From positions 29,976-93,975 of the forward strand of contig NZ_VFRP01000019.1 in assembly GCF_006385685.1 (NCBI RefSeq): a DNA stretch of 64,000 nt, written 5' to 3'. This DNA comes from Amaricoccus solimangrovi (GTDB taxonomy: Bacteria; Pseudomonadota; Alphaproteobacteria; Rhodobacterales; Rhodobacteraceae). Positions 34,187 to 43,031 of the stretch are shown one piece after another (the first letter of the stretch is position 1; each line of letters starts with the position of its first letter). The position numbers and the translations under genes were made by a program. Below the pieces are notes generated by a model that saw nothing but the letters and a program-made list of their open reading frames with translations, was not told the DNA's origin and made no database searches.

Positions 34187-35743
34187 TCAGATCCCCGGCG
34201 CGAGCGGCATGCATTCGGTGGAGCGCCGGCTCAGCGTCTCGCAGGCGCCGAGCGCGCTGCCCCGGCTGAGGCCGACGAATTGCGCGCGGTACATGGTCAC
34301 GCCCTGCACCTTGGCGGCCTGCACGCGGCGAAGCCCGCCGTTGAGCTCCGGCACGTCCTGGAGCGCGGTGGTCAGCAACTGCCGCTCCGCGTCGCCCCGG
34401 GAGCGGAAGGAGCCGATCTGGACCCCCCAGCCGCCGCCTTCGCCGGCGCTCGCGTCCGAAACCACGCCGAGGTCGTTGCTCGCGACGCGGGTTCCCCCGG
34501 CTTCGTCCGGGCGGGGCGGGGCGGGCGCGACGGCGGCGAAGGTCGAGGCGGCGGCGACGCCCGCGGCCGGAGCGGCGGCGGCGAGGGTGTCGGGCTCGAC
34601 CGGACGCGGCGCGGGACGCCCGGCCTCGGTCAGCGCGGCGATGTCGACGGCGCGATTGGCGCGCAGCTCGCTGTTCACCTCGGCGATCGCGGCGGCGATG
34701 CTCGCGCTGTCGCGCGTGATCGCGGCGTCAGAACTGATCACACGGGGCATCGGCCGGCCGGCGTCGAAGCCGAGATCCCCGGGCGGCAGCGCGGCGATCA
34801 CGCGCTCGCCCCCGGGCTGGGTGGCGAGCGCCGGACGCTCGACCGGCGGCGGCGTCGCGCCGAGACGCGCGGGCGCCGCGGCGGAGGCGACCCGCGTGCC
34901 GCCGAGATCGAGCGGCGCGGGCATCGCGATCCGCGCCTGGCTCGGCATCTTCGAGAAGCCGAGGTCCATCAGCCGCGCCACCTCGGCGTTGCGGGCCGCG
35001 CTGGAGCGGGCGCCGAGCACCGCGACGATCACCCGTTCGTTGCCGCGCTGCGCCGAGGAGACGAGGTTGAACCCCGCCGCGCGGGTATAGCCGGTCTTGA
35101 TTCCATCTGCCCCGGGATAGCTGTCGAGCAGCCGCCGGTTGGTGTTGCGCACCGTCTTCAGCCCGGCCGAGGTCGCCACCCGGCTGAAGATGTTGTAATA
35201 CTGGGGGAAGTCGTAATAGAGGCGCCGGCCGAGCTCGGCCATGTCATGGGCCGAGGACAGGTGCCCGGCGCGCGTGAGGCCGTTGGCGTTCTTGAAGGTC
35301 GTGTGGCTCAGCCCCATCGCCCGCGCATACTGGTTCATCATCTTCGCGAAGCCGGCCTCCGAGCCGCCGACCGCCTCGCCCATCGCCGTGGCCGCGTCGT
35401 TCGCCGACTTGATCGCCGCGGCGCGGATCAGGTAGCGCAGTTCGATCCGCTGCCCGGCCCGGAGCCCGAGCTTGGAGGGCGGCTCGGCGGCGGCGTGGGG
35501 GCTGATGGTGATCTTCTGGTCGAGCGACATCCGGCCGCGCCTGATCTGGTCGAAGACGATGTAGAGCGTCATCATCTTGGTCAGGGAGGCCGGGGGAACC
35601 GGCGTCTCCGCGTTCGTCGCCTGAATCATGCGGCCGGTGCGCGCATCCATCACATAGGACGCGAATTGCTGCGCGTGCGCCATGGTCGCAAGTAGCGATA
35701 GGCCGAGCGCGAGGAATGCCCCGCGGGCTTGGGTGCTGGTCAT
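34187..35743 (-). CDS. D-alanyl-D-alanine carboxypeptidase (DacC/PBP5-like) with SPOR domain
   Basis: 518-residue low-molecular-weight penicillin-binding protein. A signal peptide (ending about AHA) directs it to the periplasm. The catalytic triad of motifs is complete: S53-x-x-K56 (PASLTKMM), S113-A-N115 and K216-T-G218 (GIKTGYT). A long Ala/Pro linker leads to a C-terminal SPOR domain (about 438-515, GWGVQIGSFRSRGDAERQLL), which binds denuded glycan at the septum. It trims the terminal D-Ala of peptidoglycan stems. The ATG at 35743 has GGAGG just upstream; a longer start at 35803 lacks a signal-like sequence. Confidence 0.96.
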   Translation of the reverse strand: MTSTQARGAFLALGLSLLATMAHAQQFASYVMDARTGRMIQATNAETPVPPASLTKMMTLYIVFDQIRRGRMSLDQKITISPHAAAEPPSKLGLRAGQRIELRYLIRAAAIKSANDAATAMGEAVGGSEAGFAKMMNQYARAMGLSHTTFKNANGLTRAGHLSSAHDMAELGRRLYYDFPQYYNIFSRVATSAGLKTVRNTNRRLLDSYPGADGIKTGYTRAAGFNLVSSAQRGNERVIVAVLGARSSAARNAEVARLMDLGFSKMPSQARIAMPAPLDLGGTRVASAAAPARLGATPPPVERPALATQPGGERVIAALPPGDLGFDAGRPMPRVISSDAAITRDSASIAAAIAEVNSELRANRAVDIAALTEAGRPAPRPVEPDTLAAAAPAAGVAAASTFAAVAPAPPRPDEAGGTRVASNDLGVVSDASAGEGGGWGVQIGSFRSRGDAERQLLTTALQDVPELNGGLRRVQAAKVQGVTMYRAQFVGLSRGSALGACETLSRRSTECMPLAPGI

Positions 35744-35867
35744 CACTGCCTCCGGCGCCGATTCGCGCCACTGCCTCGGATTTATCGGAACGCTATGTCG
35801 CACCCCGTTGATTTTTCATGGACGCTAGCATGAGTCGCCTGAGGGGAAAACACTTTTGTATCAATGA

Positions 35868-35878
35868 CTGCCGGGCAG
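35868..35878. promoter_or_regulatory. PhaR-type operator upstream of phasin
   Basis: CTGCCGGGCAG exactly fits CTGC-N3-GCAG, the site reported for the PHA-responsive repressor PhaR in Rhodobacter and Paracoccus. A related half-palindrome TTGCTGCAGCGCAA lies at 35912-35925, just before the promoter. Confidence 0.65.
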
Positions 35879-35933
35879 GCGTTGACATGTGGCTCCCGTG
35901 CCCCAGCGCCCTTGCTGCAGCGCAACAAAAATC

Positions 35934-35962
35934 TTGACGCGTCGCAGCGAAGGGCGTATCAC
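35934..35962 (+). promoter_or_regulatory. promoter of phasin gene
   Basis: TTGACG (35934-35939) and TATCAC (35957-35962) with a 17-base spacer. Transcription would start about 25 bases before the ATG. Confidence 0.6.
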
Positions 35963-35992
35963 TGGCGCAAGTTGGAAACAGGAGAGAGAGAC

Positions 35993-36508
35993 ATGGCCGC
36001 GCCCCGCACTGCCAAAGCCGCTCCGACGGAAACCGTCGAAGCCACGACCGCCGAGATTTCCACCGACATTTCATCCGCCGTCCAGGACGCCACCGCGAAA
36101 GTTGAGACCATGGTCGCTGACACGCAGAAAACCGTTTCCGAGCAGATCGAGAAGTTCACGAAGGGCTTCGAGGGTCTGACCGCCTTCTCGCAGGAGAACG
36201 TCGACGCGCTCGTGAAGTCCTCCGAGATCGCCGCCAAGGCCGCCGAGGGCATCGGCACCGAAATCTCCTCCTACTCGAAGAAGTTCTTCGAGGACGGCGT
36301 CGCCGCCGCCCAGGACATCGCCTCGGCCAAGACGATGACCGAGCTGTTCGAGAAGCAGACCGCCTACTGCCAGAGCGCCTTCGAAGGCATGATGCAGCAG
36401 ACCACCAAGATGAACGAGATCTACTCGGCCGCCGCCAAGGACATCAGCGCCCCGATCGGCGCGCGCGTGACCGCCGCGACCGAGAAGCTGAAGTCGCTGT
36501 CGCTCTGA
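35993..36508 (+). CDS. phasin family protein (polyhydroxyalkanoate granule-associated)
   Basis: 171-residue helical amphipathic protein of the Phasin_2 type, coating polyhydroxyalkanoate granules. The segment EQIEKFTKGFEGLTAFSQEN and the Ala-rich helices KSSEIAAKAAEGIGTEISSY and MQQTTKMNEIYSAAAKD are typical. The N-terminus is Ala/Thr/Lys-rich. GGAGAGAG precedes the ATG. The upstream PhaR-type sites suggest derepression when polymer accumulates. The gene is monocistronic, divergent from the carboxypeptidase. Confidence 0.93.
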   Translation: MAAPRTAKAAPTETVEATTAEISTDISSAVQDATAKVETMVADTQKTVSEQIEKFTKGFEGLTAFSQENVDALVKSSEIAAKAAEGIGTEISSYSKKFFEDGVAAAQDIASAKTMTELFEKQTAYCQSAFEGMMQQTTKMNEIYSAAAKDISAPIGARVTAATEKLKSLSL

Positions 36509-36736
36509 GCGACGCGATCGGTATGAGGCGCGCGGTCCCGCGCGCCGGCGAGTAACCAGTTCCGGGCCCGGCGGCAGCGTCGGGCCCATTTTTCTTTGGC
36601 GGGTCTCTGGCGCCGACAGGCCGGCACGGAGCCGCGTTGCCCGCCGAAAGCGCCGCCGCGGCCCTTTCCAAGCCGGGGCGAACGCATATATTCTTGGGCG
36701 GATTTGAACACGAACGAGAACCGAAGCACCACGGGA

Positions 36737-37060
36737 ATGACAGGCTCGGACAAGAAACCTCCGGAGAGCGAATCCGGCCTCCTGACGAAGACCCGGACCA
36801 GGACGCAGCGCCCGCCGCTCTACAAGGTGCTGCTCCTGAACGACGACTATACGCCGATGGAATTCGTGGTTCACGTGCTCGAGCGGTTTTTCGGCACGAA
36901 CCACCAGCAGGCCATCGAGATCATGCTGACGGTGCACCGCAAGGGTCTCGCCGTGGTCGGCGTGTTCTCCTTCGAGATCGCGGAGACCAAGGTCACCCAG
37001 GTGATGGATTACGCGCGGCGCAACCAGCACCCCCTGCAGTGCACGATGGAAAAGGAATAG
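36737..37060 (+). CDS. clpS: ATP-dependent Clp protease adaptor ClpS
   Basis: 107 residues that deliver N-end-rule substrates to Clp[22 protein letters not shown] holds the NDD substrate pocket, and [20 protein letters not shown] and CTMEKE are family-conserved. The first about 30 residues ([13 protein letters not shown]) are a flexible tail. Upstream in-frame starts exist (36596), but the ATG at 36737 fits the family length. clpA is not in the window. Confidence 0.96.
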   Translation: MTGSDKKPPESESGLLTKTRTRTQRPPLYKVLLLNDDYTPMEFVVHVLERFFGTNHQQAIEIMLTVHRKGLAVVGVFSFEIAETKVTQVMDYARRNQHPLQCTMEKE

Positions 37061-37078
37061 GGCTCCGACCCGACCGCC

Positions 37079-38101
37079 ATGTCCCAGTCAGACCGCCTCG
37101 CGACCGCGATCGCGTCGCAGGCCTTCGACCTGCCCGAGACCGGGCCGATCGTCTTCATCCGCGCGACCTTCGGCCCGGCGCTCGCCCTGATCGGCTCCGG
37201 CAGGCTCCGCTGCGAGCAGAGCCTGCGCCCCGCGCATGACGCGCTGGCCGAGCAGGGTTTCGAGGTCGTCCCGCGCGCGACCGATCCGGCGGCGGCCGCG
37301 ATCGTCGCACTGACGCGCGCGCGGGTCGAGAATTTCGGCAACATCGCCCGCGCCCTCGCGCTCCTGCCCGAGGGAGGACTGCTCGTCGTCGACGGGGCGA
37401 AGACCGACGGCGTGGACAGCCTCGCGAAACAGGTGGGCGCGGTCCTGCCGCTCGAGGGCCAGTTCACCAAGGCGCATGGCCGCGTCTTCTGGACGCGCCG
37501 CCCCGCGCGACTTCCCGAGGCGGTGACGCGCTGGGCCGAGGCGGCGCGGCCCGCGCGCAACGCCGACGGCTTCTTCACCGAGCCCGGCATCTTCTCCGCC
37601 GAGGGAATCGATCCCGGCAGCCGCCGGCTCGCGGAGATCCTGCCCGGCCGGATCAAGGGACGCGTCGCCGATCTCGGCGCCGGCTGGGGCTGGCTGTCGC
37701 TCCAGGCCCTCGCGGCGGGCCCGGAGGTGAGCCAGATCGACCTCTACGAGGCCGAGGCGCGCGCGCTCGACATGGCGCGGCTCAACGTCTCCGATCCGCG
37801 CGCGTCGTTTCACTGGAGCGACGTCGGCGCGCTCGGCCGGGGCATCCCGCCCTATGACCGCGTGATCGCCAATCCGCCCTTCCATCGCGGCCGCGCCGCC
37901 GAGCCCGCGCTGGGCGAGGCCTTCATCGCCGCGGCGGCGCGCCTCCTGAAGCCCTCGGGCCAGTTCCTGATGGTGGCGAACCGCCAGCTTCCCTACGAGG
38001 CGGCGCTGGACGCGCGCTTCCGGCAATGGGAACGTCTCTCGGAGGAAGGCGGCTACAAGGTCCTGTGCGCGACGCGCCCCAGGACCGACCGCCGCGGATG
38101 A
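37079..38101 (+). CDS. class I methyltransferase, RsmC-like (16S rRNA G1207)
   Basis: 340 residues with two tandem methyltransferase-like domains, as in RsmC. The N-terminal half lacks the cofactor motif. The C-terminal half has [14 protein letters not shown] (cofactor loop) and the amino-methylating motif NPPFH (N265-H269). The closing [17 protein letters not shown] matches RsmC. It would methylate N2 of G1207 in 16S rRNA; RlmG-type substrate is an alternative. It follows clpS by 18 bases and precedes dapE by 10. Confidence 0.88.
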   Translation: MSQSDRLATAIASQAFDLPETGPIVFIRATFGPALALIGSGRLRCEQSLRPAHDALAEQGFEVVPRATDPAAAAIVALTRARVENFGNIARALALLPEGGLLVVDGAKTDGVDSLAKQVGAVLPLEGQFTKAHGRVFWTRRPARLPEAVTRWAEAARPARNADGFFTEPGIFSAEGIDPGSRRLAEILPGRIKGRVADLGAGWGWLSLQALAAGPEVSQIDLYEAEARALDMARLNVSDPRASFHWSDVGALGRGIPPYDRVIANPPFHRGRAAEPALGEAFIAAAARLLKPSGQFLMVANRQLPYEAALDARFRQWERLSEEGGYKVLCATRPRTDRRG

Positions 38102-38111
38102 AGGAAGCCCG

Positions 38112-39260
38112 ATGACCGATCCCGTCGCCCTGACCGCCGCGCTGATCCGCTGCCCCTCCGTGACGCCGGAGGACGCGGGCGCGCTCGAGCATGTCGCGGC
38201 GCTCCTGCGCGACGCCGGCTTCCGCGTCGCCTGGATCGAGCGCGGCGGGATCCGGAACCTGCATGCCCGCTGGGGCGACGCGGGGCCGGTGCTCGGCTTC
38301 AACGGCCATACCGACGTCGTGCCCCCGGGCGAGGCCCACGCCTGGCGGCACCCGCCCTTCGCCGCCGAGGAGGAGGGCGGCTATCTCTACGGCCGGGGCG
38401 CCTGCGACATGAAATCCGGCGTCGCCGCCTTCGTCGCCGCGGCGATCGACTTCGTGACCGAGACCCCGCCCGAGGGCAGCGTCGTCGTCATGCTGACCGG
38501 CGACGAGGAGGGGGAGAGCATCGACGGCACGCGCGCGATCCTCGACTGGATGGCGGAGAAGGGTGAGCGGATCGACCATTGCCTCGTCGGCGAGCCGACC
38601 TGCCCGGAAGAGATGGGCGAGATGATGAAGATCGGGCGCCGCGGCTCGATGACCGCCTTCCTCACCGCCTATGGCACCCAGGGCCATTCCGCCTATCCCG
38701 ACCGGGCGCGGAACCCGCTTCCCGCGCTCGTCCATCTGCTCGACCGGCTCGCGCGGCACCGGCTCGACGCGGGGACGCGGCATTTCGATCCCTCGACGCT
38801 CGCGATCACCTCGGTCGACACCGGCAACAGGGCGACCAACGTGATCCCGGGCGAGGCGCGGGCGGTGGTCAACCTCCGCTTCAACGACGCGCACAGTTCC
38901 GGCTCGCTCTCGGCCTGGATCGAGGAGGAGGCGGACCGGATCGCGAAGCAGTTCGGCGTCGGGATCGCCGCGCGGTTCCAGATCTCGGGTGAAAGCTTCC
39001 TGACCCCGCCGGGGCCCTTCTCCGATCTCGTCGCCCGCGCGGTCGAGGCCGAGACCGGGCGCCGGCCGGAGGCCTCGACCTCGGGCGGCACCTCGGATGC
39101 GCGCTTCATCAAGGACATCTGCCCCGTCGTCGAATTCGGCCTGGTCGGCCAGACGATGCACAAGGTCGACGAGCGCGTGGCCGTCGCCCATGTGAGAACG
39201 CTCGCCGCGGTTTACCGCCGGATCCTGGATGACTATTTCTCCGGCGGGCGTCTGGACTGA
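38112..39260 (+). CDS. dapE: succinyl-diaminopimelate desuccinylase
   Basis: 382-residue M20 di-zinc amidohydrolase making L,L-diaminopimelate for lysine and peptidoglycan. Metal ligands and catalytic residues are visible: H66 and D68 ([10 protein letters not shown]), D99 (GACDMKSG), E132/E133 (TGDEEG). The closing [14 protein letters not shown] supplies the last histidine. [12 protein letters not shown] is the DapE-specific segment that separates it from other M20 enzymes. Confidence 0.97.
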   Translation: MTDPVALTAALIRCPSVTPEDAGALEHVAALLRDAGFRVAWIERGGIRNLHARWGDAGPVLGFNGHTDVVPPGEAHAWRHPPFAAEEEGGYLYGRGACDMKSGVAAFVAAAIDFVTETPPEGSVVVMLTGDEEGESIDGTRAILDWMAEKGERIDHCLVGEPTCPEEMGEMMKIGRRGSMTAFLTAYGTQGHSAYPDRARNPLPALVHLLDRLARHRLDAGTRHFDPSTLAITSVDTGNRATNVIPGEARAVVNLRFNDAHSSGSLSAWIEEEADRIAKQFGVGIAARFQISGESFLTPPGPFSDLVARAVEAETGRRPEASTSGGTSDARFIKDICPVVEFGLVGQTMHKVDERVAVAHVRTLAAVYRRILDDYFSGGRLD

Positions 39261-39513
39261 GGCGGGTCTCACATTCGCGTGGTCCCGAAAGGCGAGCGAG
39301 GGGCTAGCGCGTTGTTCCTCCGCGATTTTCCGCCCGCCCGGACCGGCAAGACTCCGCCCGTCCGGCTCCGCGGGCGATTCCGGGCGGAGGCCGCGCTGGC
39401 ATGCGGCGGCTTTTCCCGGTAGATTCGCCCCGAGGATGGATCCGCGCGCCGCGCCAGGGTCCGGGGGATAGGCGGCCGAATCGCATGATTTGGGCCGCGC
39501 TTGGAGTTGATGC

Positions 39514-41367
39514 ATGTCGAAATCCGTCCAGCCGGAGCGGTCGTCGGACCGCGCGGCGGAGACAGAGCCGAGCATGGCCGAACTGCTGGATCCGGCGGCG
39601 CTGGAGCGCAAGCTGCGCGAGGCGCGCGAGCGGCGCGTGGAGGCGATCCGCGCGCGCGAGGAACGCGCGGCCGCGCTGGCGACAGCCGGGGACGGGCCCG
39701 ACGTGGCGCGGGTTCCGCCGCGTCCGGGGCCGCGCCCCGTGGCGCTGCCCGCCGACGGGCCGGAGATCCCGAACCGCCTTCCGCGCCCGGAATGGATGGC
39801 GCCGCCCGCCGCGCCGGAACGGTCCGCGCCGCCGACGCGCGGCCTGCCACCCATCGCGCGGCCGGGCCTCGAGCCGGCGGAGGACGCCGGGGCTTCCGCG
39901 CCGCGCCCGGCCTGGGGCCGGCCGGCGGCCGCCGAGAACCGGAGCGTCCCGGTCGCGCCTCCCGCCGAACCCGCGCGGGACGCGGATGAGCCCGCGGCGG
40001 CGCCGATGCGACGCACTTGGGAAGCCCCGACGCCGCCCGAACCGGCGAGCCCGAATCCGACCCCGACTCCACGTCCGGAACCGACGGAACTCGTGGCGCC
40101 CGCGCGCTACGTGGCCGTGGACCCGCCGGAACCGATCGAAACCTGGACGCAGGAGCGGTCGCGCCGCGTCAACGGCCTGCCCGCGCTGCTGCTCGCCATC
40201 TTTCTCATCGGCCTGATCGGCGGCGGCGCCGCCGTCCTCTTCGCGCCGCCCTCGTTCCGGGCGCGGATCGCGCAGGCGATCGCGCCTCCGGCCTCCGCCC
40301 CCGACAAGACCGCCGCCGACGAATCCGCCTCCGACCTGCCCGCCCCCGGCCTGGCCGCCCCAGACACGGAGGCGCGCGCGCCCGAACCGGAGAGCACCCC
40401 CGCGCCCGAAGCGCCCGGCACCGGGACCGCCGCGATCACCGCGCGTCCGGTTCCGGCGCCATCCGCGACGGCGCCGGAGGAAGAACCCGCGCGGGACGAG
40501 GCGGCGGTGACCGCCGGCGCGCCGCCCGAGGCGATGGCCGATTCGCCCGGCGCGCCCCGGGCCGGGGCGGAGGAAGAGGCGCCGGCCCCGAAACTGTCCG
40601 CCCCCGGCGACGGGGAGACCGGGACGCTGGCCAGCGCCGCGCCGCTCGGCGAACTCGCGGCGCCGGACGCCCGGGCGGCGATCGGGCCGCTGCGCCTTCC
40701 CGAACTCGCGCCGGATCAGGCGGCGGACGAGGCCGCGGCCACGCCGCCCGTGCCGGAGGCGCCGCAGGCGCTCCGCCCTGCGATGCCGCGCGCGGCGACG
40801 GAGACGCCTCCGGCCGATCCGAGCGCGCCCGAACCCGAGGCCCCGGCGGGCCAGGTGAGCGCGCCCGTCGCGCCGCCGGCCGCGACGCCGCCGGACGAGG
40901 CCACCCTCGCGCAGGCCCGCGTCTCGGTCCATTACCCGCCGAGCGCGGCCGGCACAGCCAATGAACTCGCCGCCGCCCTGCGCGACGCCGGCGCCGGAAC
41001 GGCGGCGGTCCTGCCGGCGGGCTTCTCGGTGAGTTCCACCAATGTGCGCTACTATCACCCCGAGGACCGCGCCGCCGCGCTGGCCGTCGCCGCGCTGGCC
41101 TCGGGAGCGGGCCCGGTGGAGACGCGCGACTTCACCAATTTCCGCCCGCAGCCGCTGCCCGGCGTCGTGGAGATCTGGCTGAGGGGCACCGGTTCGTCCG
41201 GCGGAGGCGTCGCGGCCCGAAGCCCGGCTCCGGTGACGGCCGCGCCGCGGGCCCAGGCGCAACCCCAGACACGGGGGCGCGATCTCGAGGCCGAGGCGGT
41301 GGAGCGGATGCTGCTCAGCCGGGAGGTCGAGCGCATGCTGCGCCAGCAGGGCGGCGCGGGGCAGTGA
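39514..41367 (+). CDS. membrane-anchored protein with C-terminal LytR_C-like domain
   Basis: 617 residues. A disordered, Pro/Arg-rich cytoplasmic part (1-220, with a charged helix LERKLREARERRVEAIRAREE-like region near 30-50) is followed by one membrane helix (GLPALLLAIFLIGLIGGGAA, about 222-246). An Ala/Pro/Glu-rich linker spans about 250-465. The C-terminal domain (ARVSVHYPPSAAGTANELAA ... VVEIWLRG, about 468-560) resembles the LytR_C domain found in cell-envelope proteins. The end is a predicted coiled helix rich in Glu/Arg. GGAG precedes the ATG. Function unknown; an envelope role is inferred from layout. It precedes the glycosyltransferase cluster. Confidence 0.8.
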   Translation: MSKSVQPERSSDRAAETEPSMAELLDPAALERKLREARERRVEAIRAREERAAALATAGDGPDVARVPPRPGPRPVALPADGPEIPNRLPRPEWMAPPAAPERSAPPTRGLPPIARPGLEPAEDAGASAPRPAWGRPAAAENRSVPVAPPAEPARDADEPAAAPMRRTWEAPTPPEPASPNPTPTPRPEPTELVAPARYVAVDPPEPIETWTQERSRRVNGLPALLLAIFLIGLIGGGAAVLFAPPSFRARIAQAIAPPASAPDKTAADESASDLPAPGLAAPDTEARAPEPESTPAPEAPGTGTAAITARPVPAPSATAPEEEPARDEAAVTAGAPPEAMADSPGAPRAGAEEEAPAPKLSAPGDGETGTLASAAPLGELAAPDARAAIGPLRLPELAPDQAADEAAATPPVPEAPQALRPAMPRAATETPPADPSAPEPEAPAGQVSAPVAPPAATPPDEATLAQARVSVHYPPSAAGTANELAAALRDAGAGTAAVLPAGFSVSSTNVRYYHPEDRAAALAVAALASGAGPVETRDFTNFRPQPLPGVVEIWLRGTGSSGGGVAARSPAPVTAAPRAQAQPQTRGRDLEAEAVERMLLSREVERMLRQQGGAGQ

Positions 41368-41385
41368 CGGCGGGGCTCCGCCGTC
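41366..41385 (+). terminator. possible attenuating hairpin after the LytR_C gene
   Basis: GACGGCGG and CCGCCGTC form an eight-pair stem starting at the stop codon. There is no T run, so it may only be a processing or pause site. Confidence 0.35.
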
Positions 41386-41490
41386 GCGCCCACTCGCGAT
41401 CCGAGGCGCTTTCCTCCCGCCGCGACCTCGCATAAAGAACCGCCTCGAAGGACGAAGGCATTTATCGGGCCCCAGAGGGTCAGGAGAATC

Positions 41491-41835
41491 ATGCACCGGC
41501 AAATCGGCATTCTGGTATCGGCGATGATCCTCGGCGCGCAGCTCGGCAGCCCGGCGAAGGCCGAACAGCCGAGCGCCGACGAGTTGCGCGAGATCGCCTC
41601 GCTGCTCTCCTCCGACGACTATTCCGGGCTTCGGACCTATCTGCGCGCGCATCCCGAGCTGCTGATCGAGGATACGACGCTCGCCGGGCTGCTCCGCCAG
41701 TTCCTCGCCGGTTCGAACAGCGCCGCGAGCGGACTCGACAGCGACCTCAACGACGCGCTGCGCCGGTTCAGCTCGCAGGATTCCAGCACGACCGACAGCG
41801 CCCCCGGCGGTGGCGGAGGGGCGAGCCTCTACTGA
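41491..41835 (+). CDS. small exported protein of unknown function
   Basis: 114 residues with a Sec signal peptide (IGILVSAMILGAQLGSPAKA, cleavage near residue 24). The mature part is about 90 residues: helical SADELREIASLLSSDDYSGL and RTYLRAHPELLIEDTTLAGL, then a Ser/Gly-rich tail. I do not recognise the family. AGGAGA precedes the ATG. Its TGA overlaps the next ATG (TGATG), so it is translated with the glycosyltransferase genes. Confidence 0.75.
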   Translation: MHRQIGILVSAMILGAQLGSPAKAEQPSADELREIASLLSSDDYSGLRTYLRAHPELLIEDTTLAGLLRQFLAGSNSAASGLDSDLNDALRRFSSQDSSTTDSAPGGGGGASLY

Positions 41836-43031
41836 TGGGAGCGGACGCGCCGCGGGATCCTGCTTCCGATCGCGCCCCGGGCCGCGCCACCCGGCCGGTC
41901 GGCTTCGCCGCCAACGCGCCCGACCCGGCCCGGTCCCGTTCCGCGCGCCGGCGCGGCCGGCCGGAAGTCGCGATCGTCGTCGATCCGCGGTTTCCCGGCG
42001 GCACCGCGGGCGCCGTCGCGGCGGAGATCGCCGCCCTCGCCCCGCACGCGACGATCGAGGTCCACGCGCTCAGGACGCGGATGTTCCGCGAGCGCCCGGT
42101 CAACCCGCGCCTCGCCGCCACGCTCGAGGCGCTCGGGCTGACGCTGGTCGAGGACGCGCCGGTGATCCGGGCCGAAACCATCGTGCTGCACAATCCGTCG
42201 AGCCTGAAGCGGGACCGGGGCCTCGCGCCCCGGCTGAGCGCGGCCCGCGCCTTCGTGGTCTGCCACGAGAATTTCCTCCGCCCGGGCGGGGCGGAAGGCT
42301 TCGACGTCGGCCATTGCCTCGGGCAGATCGAGGCGGGGCTGGCCTGCGGAACGCCGATCCTCGCCCCGATCTCGCCCTGGAACCGCGAAGGCGTGCTCGG
42401 CTGGCAGACGCGCGAGACGGAGGCGCCCGGCGCGGACTGGCCGGTGGCGCCGCTCGACTGGTTCAACGTGATCGACCTCGCCGCCACCGCCCCGAGCGAG
42501 GCGCCGCGCGACCGCCGCGGCCGGCATTCGCGCCCCGGCTTCGAGAAATTCCCGCCGTTCGAGCGGCTCAGGGCGCAGTTTCCGGCCCACGCGGAAAGCT
42601 GCGCGATACTCGGCGCGGACAACCTGATGGGCGGCGCCGGGACGCCGGAACACTGGCGGCTGATGCGCTTCGGCGCGATGGAGCCGGCGCGGTTCCTATC
42701 CGAGATCGACTTCTTCGTCTATTTCACCAACCCGCTCTGGCAGGAGAGCTTCGGGCGGGTGATCGCGGAGGCGATCGCGGCCGGCAAGGTCGTGATCACC
42801 GATCCCGGCACCGCCGCCGCCTTCGGTCCGGCGGTGATCGCCGATCCGGAGGAAGGACGGGGCGAGAATCTCGACCGGATCATCGCGGAATTCGTCGCCG
42901 ACCCCGCGCGCTACCGGAGCTTCGCGCGGGCCGCGCAGACGAGCCTCGCGCGGTTCCGGCCGGAGGTCTTCGCGCGCCAGTTCCTGTCGCTGATCGACAT
43001 GCCCGCGACGGCTCCCCATGCTGCGCTGTGA
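41835..43031 (+). CDS. glycosyltransferase-like protein
   Basis: 398 residues, no signal or membrane helix. The layout is two Rossmann-like halves as in GT-B enzymes: EVAIVVDPRFPGGTAGAVAAEI at the first half, ETIVLHNPSSL and FVVCHENFL later. In the second half FVYFTNPLWQESFGRVIAEA followed by GKVVITDP is the donor-binding region of GT4-type enzymes, where the Glu in QESFGR is characteristic. The first about 45 residues are low complexity. Donor and acceptor unknown. It overlaps both neighbours (1 base upstream, 14 bases downstream). Confidence 0.78.
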   Translation: MGADAPRDPASDRAPGRATRPVGFAANAPDPARSRSARRRGRPEVAIVVDPRFPGGTAGAVAAEIAALAPHATIEVHALRTRMFRERPVNPRLAATLEALGLTLVEDAPVIRAETIVLHNPSSLKRDRGLAPRLSAARAFVVCHENFLRPGGAEGFDVGHCLGQIEAGLACGTPILAPISPWNREGVLGWQTRETEAPGADWPVAPLDWFNVIDLAATAPSEAPRDRRGRHSRPGFEKFPPFERLRAQFPAHAESCAILGADNLMGGAGTPEHWRLMRFGAMEPARFLSEIDFFVYFTNPLWQESFGRVIAEAIAAGKVVITDPGTAAAFGPAVIADPEEGRGENLDRIIAEFVADPARYRSFARAAQTSLARFRPEVFARQFLSLIDMPATAPHAAL

